A stretch of 64,000 bases of DNA from contig DBEP01000047.1 in the NCBI GenBank assembly GCA_002294045.1, forward strand, positions 19,641-83,640, read 5' to 3'. The translations under genes were made by a program, and so were the position numbers. The stretch comes from Lachnoclostridium sp. UBA903 (lineage in GTDB: Bacteria; Bacillota; Clostridia; Lachnospirales; Lachnospiraceae). This document shows, piece after piece, positions 45,001 to 52,904 of this stretch. Each line of letters opens with the position of its first letter. The stretch's first letter is position 1. Below the pieces are notes generated by a model. The model did not search any database and was not told the DNA's origin. It worked only from the letters and a program-made list of their open reading frames with translations.

Positions 45001-45602
45001 AGCTGTTTCATATCATGAGGCGGGAGCTTGCTTACGAGGAGAATGAAGTCTGTATGCTGGCTTTGTTAAAAAAGCTGTCCCAGGAAGAAAATTACACCGA
45101 TGGGGACATAGAACTGATTGATTATAATCTGCATAAGTTCATACGGCAGGGCATTGTTTTGCCGTTTTATAAAAAATTCCAGAATACGGTTACTCTGCCG
45201 TCCCGGATTAATGACAGAATTTTTGCGGAATATATAACGAATCCTTGTCATAAGGTGACAATTCATTACCGGCTGGAAGAAAAAAACAGTCCGGAAGAAT
45301 TTATTTCCGAAGAAATGAAAAACGTTTATCTTGGCATCCACATGAAGGAATTTATTTTATTTTACAATGAAAGCATACAGTATTATATTACGGAAGAAGA
45401 CGAAAACGGACAGGTATCCGTAACCGAAAGTGTGAATGTCCGGCTGGATCATGATATGAAACTGGAAGAGGATACCAGATATAACCATATTAATTTTATG
45501 CTTACGGCTCTGGATGTACAGGATGATATAACCTTAATAGAAAGCTTAAGGAATTATTACAAAACGAATCATGTAATATCTAAGGCATTTAGACTCTTAT
45601 AA
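42042..45602 (+). CDS. 1186-aa protein of unknown function (DUF5717-like), beta domains plus helical repeats
   Basis: I recognise this only as resembling the uncharacterised DUF5717 group of Lachnospiraceae (from memory). The N-terminus (about 1-130) looks like an all-beta, immunoglobulin-like domain (ELIITVDAGKIFTGSFIIKN), a second beta domain follows (about 210-310; WGYVEIRVSTDTPFLVPEH), both of the kind that decorate scaffold proteins. Residues about 320-1040 are helix-rich with TPR/HEAT-like spacing, and the end (about 1050-1186) is again beta-rich. No signal peptide or TM segment: cytoplasmic. Starts with TTG, 5 nt after GGGTGG. First gene of an operon with an Hsp70/actin-like protein, a helical-repeat protein and a coiled-coil membrane protein, suggesting a scaffold for a membrane-tethered complex. 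Confidence 0.78.
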   Translation: MKEKVERLAKGVFEYETPGILLSEEELIITVDAGKIFTGSFIIKNNNNTPIKGILYSSSELFRLERNTFTERENEINYTFYGNNMNPLETARGEVCIVSDCGEILLPFTVNIEVPYLNSSIGKIKDLFNFTNLAKTDPAEAIKLFKSPEFRQILLYHDAKYLLLYQNIIKSRSASQALEEFLIAIRKKLPVNITADKTILEYENGNESIMDKLTLAKDNWGYVEIRVSTDTPFLVPEHKIVWSENFVGNTYPLEFVLNPAFMRSGNNYGRIYLTTAHETIVIEVTCHCNKSDRTGKLQHSRINRYRKKLTENYLNFRLNRMPLEEYVRESEVMLEQLITQDMENRDLYHLMKAHLFIISGSNSEAEQMLKEYEERTEGRKQPDILPYCGYLYLLALLHKDEKSIQESLQTIHGYYESNYHDWKILWLLLYIDKRYDNKALKLEEMKEQYKAGCRSPILYFESAAIFNEEPSLLHELQEFELQVLNWDIKKDYITEDAAMQYTYLAGKRKYFSRTVHSCLARLYDKYRNKDILTAICSLLIKGHQRGNKYFYWYQEGVNEQLRITELYEYYMYSVNENPDTVLPQQILLYFIYNSNLNDRKKSWLYAYIVKNKETLPDIYRSYWKRMEQFIFKQLGAHNINAGLSVLYEEYIALQGLTQEMAAELPYVMFKHEIVCHNPNMKGVLVIHKEMKEEVYTPFSGGTALVDIYTEDSEIFLVDGYENRYAATAEYTLNKLMHWEHYISTCYEMKVNHPMVLLNLSEKVQTYLKFDGQSIEIRKKMLDTKGLNEAYYNKIILDLIHFYYDNFEGELLEAYLNKIDLHGLNKEERDKVIEFFIIRDLYDKAMDALTEFGYEGIAVKRLIKLCSALLKNRKEEEDKNNALVSLAYHVFKAGKYNEDILKYLVKYFFGTTDEMYRLWEAAAGFELETADLEERLLGQMLFAESYITNSLAVFLKYHKRGTNQKLIKAFLSYNAYKYLVMDRIIQPELFHIMRRELAYEENEVCMLALLKKLSQEENYTDGDIELIDYNLHKFIRQGIVLPFYKKFQNTVTLPSRINDRIFAEYITNPCHKVTIHYRLEEKNSPEEFISEEMKNVYLGIHMKEFILFYNESIQYYITEEDENGQVSVTESVNVRLDHDMKLEEDTRYNHINFMLTALDVQDDITLIESLRNYYKTNHVISKAFRLL

Positions 45603-45720
45603 TATTTGCTTGGACAGGAACCGGTACACCAGTACAGCACCGGCGTAAATAGCGGGTGCTGGATTCACTGAAATCTATGCAATGCTGTGCCAGGAACAAC
45701 GCGGAAGGAAGGTATGAAAT

Positions 45721-46989
45721 ATGAGTGAGCAGAGAAGTCTTGTTGTAGGTTTTGACCTGTGTGAGCATGATTCACAGATTTGCTGTTATAATCCGCGGAC
45801 CTTTGAACCGGAATCTATCTGTGTAACCTCTGATAAAACGAAATATTTAATACCTACCGCATTAGGAGTAAAGGAAAAATCGAAGGAATGGGTTTATGGA
45901 GAAGAGGCTTACAACTGTAAAGAAGCAGGGACAGGAGTTTGCATTGATGGTTTATTATCTAAAATCAGGAATGGGGAGGATACCGAAATCTACGGTGTGC
46001 CCTTTAAACCGGTTGCATTACTGGAAAAGTATTTTCGCAAATGTCTCCAGCTCCTGAAAATTTACTTTCCTATGGACAGTATACTTAAGCTGGTTGTTAC
46101 GGTAAAAGAGCAGAATGAAAGCATAAAGGAGGGTATATACCAGGCCCTTAACAACCTGGGTATCGGAAAAGACCGCTCCTGGGTGCAGAGTCATTCCCAG
46201 AGCTATCAGTATTATGCCCTCAGTCAGAAAAAAGAGTTGTGGCTGAATGATATCGGTCTTTTTGATTTTGATGAACATGGGTTAGTATACCAGCAGATAA
46301 CCATAGACAGGAAGACGGAGCCCAGTGTTGTCGGCATCCTGGAAAAAGATTTTCAGGAAATTTTAAATTATCAGATTATACGAGAAACAAAAGATAATGA
46401 AAAGCTTGAATATTTATTTGGAAACCTGGCAAGGAAAGTACTTCATAAACAGATTGTATCCACCATTTATATTACCGGCAAAGGGTTTGAAGGAACCTGG
46501 GCGGATAGTGTTTTAAAAGAACTGTGTATCGGAAGAAGAGTTTTTAAAGGACAGAATCTATATGCCAAAGGCGCCTGCTATGCTGCGAGGGAATTGTCAG
46601 GAGAGCGTAAATTAGACGGGTTTTTACTTCTTGGCAGTGAAATGATTTCCAGTACCTTTTTTATATCCGGGTATTATAATGCCAAAATAGCGGAAGCAGT
46701 CCTGGCCAAAGCCGGTACACCCTGGTATGAAGCAGATGGTAAGCTTGATTTGATATTGGATGGCATAAACGAAATTGCCATTTACCGGAAAGACCTTTTA
46801 AAACATGAGACGGTTACATACAGCCTGCCTATGAGAGGATTACCGAACAGGCCGGTTAAAACCACAAGGGTTGAGGTGAGAATCAGATTCCTGAATAAAA
46901 ACACGGCAGTCATTTCCGTGAAGGACAAGGGTTTTGGTAATTTTTATCCTTCCTCAAACCGTATATGGGAAAAGGAGGTTTCTTATTAA
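45721..46989 (+). CDS. Hsp70/actin-fold ATPase-like protein (DUF5716-like)
   Basis: 422 aa. The order of elements follows DnaK: a phosphate-1-like strand pair VVGFDLCEHDSQICCYN (about residues 8-24), IPTALGVKEKSKEWVYGEEA (about 43-62, compare DnaK IPSVVAF...VGxxA), KLVVTVKEQNESIKEGI (about 122), phosphate-2-like LNDIGLFDFDEHGLVY (about 175), adenosine-like STIYITGKGFEGTWADSVLK (about 251) and a closing NLYAKGACYAAREL. A C-terminal beta domain (about 330-422) may be substrate-binding. The Gly-rich nucleotide loops are degenerate, so ATP binding is uncertain. From memory it resembles DUF5716, which co-occurs with DUF5717. GAAGGAAGG precedes the ATG; 118 bp after the 1186-aa gene. Confidence 0.78.
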   Translation: MSEQRSLVVGFDLCEHDSQICCYNPRTFEPESICVTSDKTKYLIPTALGVKEKSKEWVYGEEAYNCKEAGTGVCIDGLLSKIRNGEDTEIYGVPFKPVALLEKYFRKCLQLLKIYFPMDSILKLVVTVKEQNESIKEGIYQALNNLGIGKDRSWVQSHSQSYQYYALSQKKELWLNDIGLFDFDEHGLVYQQITIDRKTEPSVVGILEKDFQEILNYQIIRETKDNEKLEYLFGNLARKVLHKQIVSTIYITGKGFEGTWADSVLKELCIGRRVFKGQNLYAKGACYAARELSGERKLDGFLLLGSEMISSTFFISGYYNAKIAEAVLAKAGTPWYEADGKLDLILDGINEIAIYRKDLLKHETVTYSLPMRGLPNRPVKTTRVEVRIRFLNKNTAVISVKDKGFGNFYPSSNRIWEKEVSY

Positions 46990-47056
46990 GGGGGAATTCC
47001 AAAAGACTATGGAAAGCATGGTTTATCTTTATAGTAGAGATTAGTAGGAGGGTTTT

Positions 47057-47893
47057 ATGGGAAAATTAATTATTTGCAACGGTAAGCAGGCGGAAAGGCC
47101 TTATTATTTTAAATTGACGGATACTTATATCTATTCCATAGAGGAGCTGTGTTATTATTTTTATAACAATATTGAGGCTATTACTGAGGATCTGTTTGAT
47201 TATGCTTTTGTGAAATGGATTCGGGAGGAGCTTAAGTTAGAGGAAAGAGCAGATAAGCTTCTTGAGCTGTTAGACAGTAAGGCCGGGCTGAAAGACTATG
47301 TTGTATGCATTTTATGCAGTGCGGATTACTATTCGGAAACCGAAATAAAACAGCTGTTACGTATCATGGATGAGCTGGGGAATCTGTCACCTCTTGATAA
47401 AAAGAAGAAAAAAGCGGATACTTACATAAAATACAGGCAATTTACCGAAGCAGCCACAGAATACGAAAAGATTTTAAACAGTAAGGAAGCGGCTTTATTA
47501 GACAGTATCCAGTACGGCAACCTGGTACATAACCTGGCTCTTGCACAGATAAATACCGTTGGTTTGTCTGCTGCGGCAGACAGATTTAAGGAGGCATATG
47601 ACAGGAATCATAACAAGGAAACTTTAAAACAGTATTTTTTTGCCTTAATTATGAGCAGGCAGGAAGACAGACTGAAAAGGGAAAGTTTGGATTATGGCAT
47701 CAGTGCGGATTTTATGGAGCAGATTCAAAGTGAGTTGCGCTCATATTATACGGAAGCCGAGGAATCAGAGGATTATCAGTCTATTAATAATCTTATGGAA
47801 TATAAGGACTCCGGCAGAATAGTACAGTTTTATCAGTTAACAGGCGACTTAATTCACCAATGGAAACAGGAATTCCGCAAGGAAAATCCGTAA
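47057..47893 (+). CDS. Unknown helical-repeat (TPR-like) protein
   Basis: 278 aa, not recognised as a named family. N-terminal about 1-110: GKLIICNGKQAERPYYFKLT and an acidic helical region; about 112-205 has TPR-like spacing (KADTYIKYRQFTEAATEYEK, GNLVHNLALAQINTVGLSAA); the C-terminus is charged helix. No signal peptide or TM. AGGAGGG before the ATG; 67 bp after the ATPase-like gene and 16 bp before the coiled-coil gene, so it is part of the same operon and probably an adaptor within that complex. Confidence 0.72.
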   Translation: MGKLIICNGKQAERPYYFKLTDTYIYSIEELCYYFYNNIEAITEDLFDYAFVKWIREELKLEERADKLLELLDSKAGLKDYVVCILCSADYYSETEIKQLLRIMDELGNLSPLDKKKKKADTYIKYRQFTEAATEYEKILNSKEAALLDSIQYGNLVHNLALAQINTVGLSAAADRFKEAYDRNHNKETLKQYFFALIMSRQEDRLKRESLDYGISADFMEQIQSELRSYYTEAEESEDYQSINNLMEYKDSGRIVQFYQLTGDLIHQWKQEFRKENP

Positions 47894-47909
47894 GCAGGAG
47901 AGGGATTAT

Positions 47910-49148
47910 ATGGACATTCTAAAGAAACTATTTTCCGGCAGGAACACAAACCGTAAAAAAATTAAAGTAAAAATGAAACCGGAAGCAGCAGGGGATAACA
48001 GCGGTTTGAAATATACACCGGAAAACGGGACGAATAATAATCCGGAAGTCAAGCCGGAGGAAAAGAACACGGATTATGAGCAGACGTCAGACCGGGGCGA
48101 TATGATTGCTGATAACTGCAGCCAGATTCTTGAGGCATCAAAACAGGTGGAGGAATTAAAGGTAGAATACCAGGCAGTTACTTCTTACTTAACCGATATC
48201 CAGAAACTGGAGAGGATACCTGCTGATGAAAGGGAATTTTTAAATGATACGGTTAGAAAAATAATTACCTTTACCAGAGAAAAGGCAAAATACCAGGATA
48301 ATCCGAAAAAGATAACGGATGCCCAGTTTAAGCACATTGCCGAATATGAGGAAGCAATGCCTTCGGAACTGACCAAAATGAAAAAGAAGGAGGTTTACCA
48401 TAATACCATTAAAACGGATATGAAATATCTGGAGGGGGAAAAAGGGGCTCTTAATTACCAAAAGGAGAAAATATTAGAAAAGCATGCTTATTTAAAAAGA
48501 GTTTCCTTAATAACCTGCATCTTAGTCGTTATTTTATTTCTGCTCTTCCTTGTAATACATAATTTTACAAAAGCGGATATGCAGATTCCATTTCTTATGA
48601 CAATTATTATGGCATTGGTTTCAGCCTTATACATTTTTATAAGTTCCGCCGCAAACAGAAAAGAAATGAAATTAACGGAATTAAAATTAAACAAGGCAAT
48701 CGGTCTTCTGAATAAAGTTAAGATAAAGTATGTGAATAATACCAACGAATTGGATTATTCTTACCAGAAATACATGGTAAACAGTTATGCCGAACTCCAG
48801 TTTTTATGGGAGGAATATCTGAAAGCCAGGGAAGAGGAAAGACAGTATAATAAGAATACGGAAAAGCTGGAATTTTATAAAAGGGAGCTTGTAAAGGAAT
48901 TAAGAAACTATGATTTGAAAGACCCTGGAGTATGGATATATCAGGCCGCCGCCATTATCGACAGCAAAGAAATGGTTGAGGTCCGGCACCGGTTAAATGC
49001 GAGAAGGCAAAAACTCAGGGAACGGATAGATTATAATAATAATTTAAAAGAAAACAGTATTGAACAAATCCAAAAGTTTATTAATCAGAAACCGGAGAAC
49101 CGGGAAGAAGTTTTGGGAAAGCTCAGAAAATACGGTATATATTTATAA
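47910..49148 (+). CDS. Coiled-coil membrane protein of unknown function
   Basis: 412 aa. A basic, then low-complexity N-terminus (1-60), a long coiled coil (about 65-190; QILEASKQVEELKVEYQAVT), two close TM helices (about 198-218, LITCILVVILFLLFLVI, and about 224-245, MTIIMALVSALYIFI), and a second long coiled coil to the end. The hairpin of TM segments would put both coiled coils in the cytoplasm. AGGAGAGGG before the ATG. Last gene of the operon; probably the membrane anchor for the three soluble partners. No homologue recognised. Confidence 0.75.
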   Translation: MDILKKLFSGRNTNRKKIKVKMKPEAAGDNSGLKYTPENGTNNNPEVKPEEKNTDYEQTSDRGDMIADNCSQILEASKQVEELKVEYQAVTSYLTDIQKLERIPADEREFLNDTVRKIITFTREKAKYQDNPKKITDAQFKHIAEYEEAMPSELTKMKKKEVYHNTIKTDMKYLEGEKGALNYQKEKILEKHAYLKRVSLITCILVVILFLLFLVIHNFTKADMQIPFLMTIIMALVSALYIFISSAANRKEMKLTELKLNKAIGLLNKVKIKYVNNTNELDYSYQKYMVNSYAELQFLWEEYLKAREEERQYNKNTEKLEFYKRELVKELRNYDLKDPGVWIYQAAAIIDSKEMVEVRHRLNARRQKLRERIDYNNNLKENSIEQIQKFINQKPENREEVLGKLRKYGIYL

Positions 49149-49180
49149 TGCGGCCTGGAAAATTTAGTTTTAAAAATGTC

Positions 49181-49209
49181 TTGACAGATCCGAATACATT
49201 TCATATTAT
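49181..49209 (+). promoter_or_regulatory. Promoter upstream of the valS leader
   Basis: TTGACA (49181-49186), 17-bp spacer, TATTAT (49204-49209). A 12-bp hairpin follows at 49230-49257 (GGAAATTGCAAG / CTTGTAATTTCC). A second TATAAT at about 49278 without a good -35 might start a shorter leader. Confidence 0.65.
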
Positions 49210-49284
49210 TATATAATAAAGCGTAGGGAGGAAATTGCAAGCTTGCTTGTAATTTCCGACAATAATTAAACAAGTTATAATAGA

Positions 49285-49552
49285 ATAGCAATACCGGATA
49301 AATGTAAGGATGGAGAGGATTAGATAAGTGAACTTATCAGAGAGGATGACCCTAGGCTGGAAGGTTATCTTAAGGAGAATTTATTGAAGGTAGCTCCGGA
49401 ACAGTATTTCTGAAGAAGAGTAAGAAATAACGGGCGGTCCCGTTACAGGCCGGCGGCCAGTACAACTGGCCCTTAAGGTGGCAGCAGTATTATGCCATAA
49501 ATAAAGGTGGTACCACGGTTCTTCGTCCTTTCTGACGGAGGACTTTTTTTGT
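49285..49552 (+). promoter_or_regulatory. T-box leader RNA controlling valS, with intrinsic terminator
   Basis: The T-box core AAGGTGGTACCACGG lies at 49504-49518 and is followed by the terminator GTCCT ... AGGAC with seven Ts (49525-49550). Upstream AGAGAGGATGACC and paired segments (GGGCGGTCCCG, GGCCAGTACAACTGGCC) fit stem I-III and the antiterminator region. Uncharged tRNA pairing to the T-box would prevent termination and switch on the downstream synthetase; valS implies tRNA-Val. The 5' limit and the specifier codon could not be fixed (a GTA at 49390-49392 is one candidate). This and the adjoining repeat account for the 524-bp gap. Confidence 0.9.
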
Positions 49553-49579
49553 TTTACAGAAAATTTTTTAACGGTAATC

Positions 49580-49634
49580 GTCACTAAAGTGACAGCGTGC
49601 CGGCGTCAGCGCAGAGTTTGCTTTGCAAACTCTT
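49580..49634. repeat. Structured dispersed repeat, copy B (3' modules)
   Basis: GTCACTAAAGTGAC (49580-49593) is identical to 41735-41748; then GCGTGCCGGCGTCAGCGC resembles the segment following it in copy A, and AGAGTTTG CTTTG CAAACTCT (49613-49633) is a hairpin in the place of module 3 with a different but self-complementary sequence. Lies between the T-box terminator and valS. Confidence 0.65.
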
Positions 49635-49672
49635 GATTGGAATAATAAGATTGGAATTAAGGAGAAAAACTT

Positions 49673-52336
49673 ATGCAGAAAGAATTGGCTAAAACCTATG
49701 ATCCTAAGGACATAGAAGGCAGATTATATGCAAAATGGCTGAATAAAAAATATTTTCATGCCGAAGTTGATAAAAACAGAAAACCCTTTACCATTGTGAT
49801 TCCGCCGCCCAATATTACGGGGCAGTTACACATGGGTCATGCTCTTGACAATACCTTGCAGGATATTTTAATCCGTTTTAAGAGAATGCAAGGCTATAAT
49901 GCGTTGTGGCAGCCGGGAACAGACCATGCCAGTATAGCGACGGAAGTTAAGATTATCGAGCAGTTGAAAAAGGAAGGCATAGACAAAGAAAGCCTTGGCA
50001 GGGAAGGTTTCCTGAAAAGAGCCTGGGAATGGAAAGAAGAATACGGCAGCAGGATTATCGGCCAGTTAAAGAAATTAGGTTCTTCCTGTGACTGGGACAG
50101 GGAACGTTTTACCATGGACGAAGGATGTTCCAAAGCCGTAACGGAGGTATTCATCCGTTTGTATGAAAAGGGTTATATTTATAAAGGGTCCAGGATTATA
50201 AACTGGTGCCCGGTATGCCAGACCAGTATTTCCGACGCAGAAGTGGAGCATGAGGAACAGTCGGGACATTTCTGGCATATTAAGTATCCGATAGTGGGAA
50301 GTGACGAATTTGTTGAAGTGGCAACCACAAGACCGGAGACCATGCTGGGAGATACGGCTGTGGCCGTTCATCCGGAGGATGAAAGATATAAGCACCTGAT
50401 TGGAAAAAAGGTTCTGCTGCCTCTGATGAATAAAGAAATCCCGGTAATTGCCGACGCTTATGTGGATAAGGAATTCGGAACCGGTGTTGTTAAAATCACC
50501 CCGGCCCACGACCCCAATGACTTTGAAGTAGGCAAAAGACATAATCTGGCCGAAATCAATGTTATGAATGACGATGCGACCATAAATCAAAACGGCGGGA
50601 AATATACGAGCATGGACCGTTATGAAGCCAGAAAAGCAATCGTAAAAGAACTAAAAGAGCTGGGCCTTTTGGTAAAGGTGGAGGACCATGTCCATAACGT
50701 AGGAACCCACGACCGGTGTAAGACAACCGTTGAGCCCCTGATTAAACAGCAGTGGTTCGTTAAAATGGACGAACTGATTAAACCTGCCGTAGAAGCGGTA
50801 AAAAAAGGTGAAGTTCAGTTTATACCGGAACGTTTCGATAAAATATATTTTAACTGGACGGATAATATCAGGGACTGGTGTATATCCAGACAGCTATGGT
50901 GGGGACACAGGATACCGGCTTATTACTGTGATAAATGCGGTGAAGTTACGGTATCCAAAGCAGAACCGGATAAGTGCCCGAAATGCGGACACGGCCGTCT
51001 GAAACAGGATGAGGACACTTTGGATACCTGGTTCAGTTCTGCCCTCTGGCCTTTTTCCACCCTGGGATGGCCGGAGGAAACAGAAGATTTAAAATATTTT
51101 TATCCCACCGACGTATTGGTAACGGGATACGATATTATATTTTTCTGGGTTATCCGGATGGTATTTTCCGGGTATGAATATACCGGCAGGGCACCCTTTG
51201 GCAAGGTTCTGATTCATGGTCTGATAAGGGACTCTTTGGGTCGGAAGATGAGCAAATCTCTCGGAAACGGTATCGATCCTTTGGAGATTATTGATAAATA
51301 CGGTGCGGATGCCTTAAGGCTGACCCTGGTAACCGGCAATGCCCCGGGCAATGACATGCGTTTTTACTGGGAAAGGGTGGAAGCCAGCAGAAATTTTGCC
51401 AATAAAGTATGGAATGCCTCCCGGTTTATTATGATGAATCTGGAGAAAGCACAAACCGGAGATGCCATAGATTCCAGAATCTTAACCGGAGCGGATAAAT
51501 GGATTTTATCCAAAGCCAATACCCTGGTTAAGGACGTTACGGATAATATGGAGCATTTTGAGCTGGGTATTGCGGTGCAGAAAATATATGATTTCATATG
51601 GGAAGAATTCTGTGACTGGTATATTGAGATGGTAAAACCCAGATTATACGGTGAGGCGGATGGAACCAAGGCCGGTGCAATGTGGACGTTAAAGCAGGTG
51701 CTTACCATATCCCTAAAGCTTCTCCATCCCTTTATGCCGTTTATTACGGAGGAAATCTACTGTACTTTAAAAGAGATGGAAGGAAAAAATGCGGAGGATG
51801 AATCAATTATGATTTCTGAGTGGCCTGCTTATGAGGAATCCATGGCATATCAGACAGATGAGGAAGCGGTTGAAATTATTAAGGCTGCCGTTAAGGGAAT
51901 TCGTAATGTCCGTACCGATATGAATGTTCCGCCAAGCAGAAAGGCGTCTGTTATAGTTGTTTCCGGGAACGAAAAGATTAGGGCAATCTTTGAAAACAGC
52001 AAAGTATTTTTTGCTACCTTAGGTTATGCTGCCAAGGTAACTATCCGGGAGGATAAAACGGGTATACCGTCGGATTCCGTTGCGGCGGTGATTCCGGAAG
52101 CTTCTATCTATATGCCTTTTGCCGATTTGGTGGATATAGAGAAGGAAATAGAACGGCTTACGAAAGAAAAGGCAAGACTGGAAGGCGAATTAAAACGGGT
52201 TAAGGGTATGCTGAACAATGAAAAGTTCATTGGTAAAGCACCTGAATCAAAAATTGCGGAAGAAAAAGAAAAATTAGAAAAATATACGAATATGATGGCC
52301 CAGGTAACGGAACGTTTATTGCAGCTTAGCAAATAA
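49673..52336 (+). CDS. valS: Valyl-tRNA synthetase
   Basis: 887-aa class I synthetase charging tRNA-Val. HIGH signature as HMGH in NITGQLHMGHALDN (about residues 49-62), editing CP1 domain (about 190-340; TTRPETMLGDTAVAVHPED), KMSKS in GRKMSKSLGNGIDP (about 523-536), anticodon-binding domain (about 600-750) and a C-terminal Val-tRNA-synthetase coiled-coil arm (about 820-887; IEKEIERLTKEKARLEGELK). A zinc-ribbon-like CDKCGEVTVSKAEPDKCPKC is inserted at about residues 420-440. AAGGAG precedes the ATG. Controlled by the T-box leader. Confidence 0.98.
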   Translation: MQKELAKTYDPKDIEGRLYAKWLNKKYFHAEVDKNRKPFTIVIPPPNITGQLHMGHALDNTLQDILIRFKRMQGYNALWQPGTDHASIATEVKIIEQLKKEGIDKESLGREGFLKRAWEWKEEYGSRIIGQLKKLGSSCDWDRERFTMDEGCSKAVTEVFIRLYEKGYIYKGSRIINWCPVCQTSISDAEVEHEEQSGHFWHIKYPIVGSDEFVEVATTRPETMLGDTAVAVHPEDERYKHLIGKKVLLPLMNKEIPVIADAYVDKEFGTGVVKITPAHDPNDFEVGKRHNLAEINVMNDDATINQNGGKYTSMDRYEARKAIVKELKELGLLVKVEDHVHNVGTHDRCKTTVEPLIKQQWFVKMDELIKPAVEAVKKGEVQFIPERFDKIYFNWTDNIRDWCISRQLWWGHRIPAYYCDKCGEVTVSKAEPDKCPKCGHGRLKQDEDTLDTWFSSALWPFSTLGWPEETEDLKYFYPTDVLVTGYDIIFFWVIRMVFSGYEYTGRAPFGKVLIHGLIRDSLGRKMSKSLGNGIDPLEIIDKYGADALRLTLVTGNAPGNDMRFYWERVEASRNFANKVWNASRFIMMNLEKAQTGDAIDSRILTGADKWILSKANTLVKDVTDNMEHFELGIAVQKIYDFIWEEFCDWYIEMVKPRLYGEADGTKAGAMWTLKQVLTISLKLLHPFMPFITEEIYCTLKEMEGKNAEDESIMISEWPAYEESMAYQTDEEAVEIIKAAVKGIRNVRTDMNVPPSRKASVIVVSGNEKIRAIFENSKVFFATLGYAAKVTIREDKTGIPSDSVAAVIPEASIYMPFADLVDIEKEIERLTKEKARLEGELKRVKGMLNNEKFIGKAPESKIAEEKEKLEKYTNMMAQVTERLLQLSK

Positions 52337-52689
52337 CGCCGTCAGCAGCCGCAGGCAACAAAATCTGCACAGTGCAGCTATGGAAAGCATTCCCTGCGGG
52401 CAGGAAAAACCATAATATTTGGAAATAATAGGTTAACCTGTCGAAGGCAATCGAACAATTTTTCTTGCAATAAAAACCAGTAATATTATAATGGAAGTAG
52501 GGGATATGATACAGGCAAATATTAACTTGATTTTTGTTCTCAAAGTAGTTATGATGTATATATTCAGATAAATAGTATTTTAAAATATGCGGCATAGCCG
52601 GTATGGAATTTTATCAATACAGGTTGCAAAGCAGGGAATAGGCTAGGCAGGCCTGCTTTAAGCGTAAAGATGCGCGGATAGGAGTTAAT
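52337..52689. other. Non-coding gap after valS
   Basis: 353 bp without a recognisable gene up to the small ORF at 52690. Visible are a short palindrome CTGCACAGTGCAG (near 52365) and CCTGCGGGCAGG (near 52393), which may end the valS transcript, then AT-rich sequence. Confidence 0.4.
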
Positions 52690-52830
52690 ATGATTAATTT
52701 TGATGAAGAGATAGCTAAGTTTCAGCCAAGCCTTGAGGTAGACCAGGCGGAAGATGCGATTAATAATAATGACTTATCAGATATTACAGACATAATTAAA
52801 ACCATGCTTCAGGATATAAAAGAGAAATAG
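52690..52830 (+). CDS. 46-aa acidic microprotein of unknown function
   Basis: ATG at 52690 with GGAG 6 nt upstream, TAG at 52828-52830. The product begins MINFDEEIAKFQPSLEVDQA and ends MLQDIKEK; it is acidic, predicted helical, with no TM. It lies 74 bp before the zinc-ribbon/TPR gene in the same direction, so it is likely in its operon. I think similar short ORFs precede this TPR gene in related genomes, but that is recollection and needs comparison. Confidence 0.6.
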   Translation: MINFDEEIAKFQPSLEVDQAEDAINNNDLSDITDIIKTMLQDIKEK

Positions 52831-52904
52831 GGATTACGGCGGGAGCCGGTTTTGAAGAAAACCGGGGATGTAAACAGGAAAATAAACGTTAGGTGGAGAT
52901 GAAT

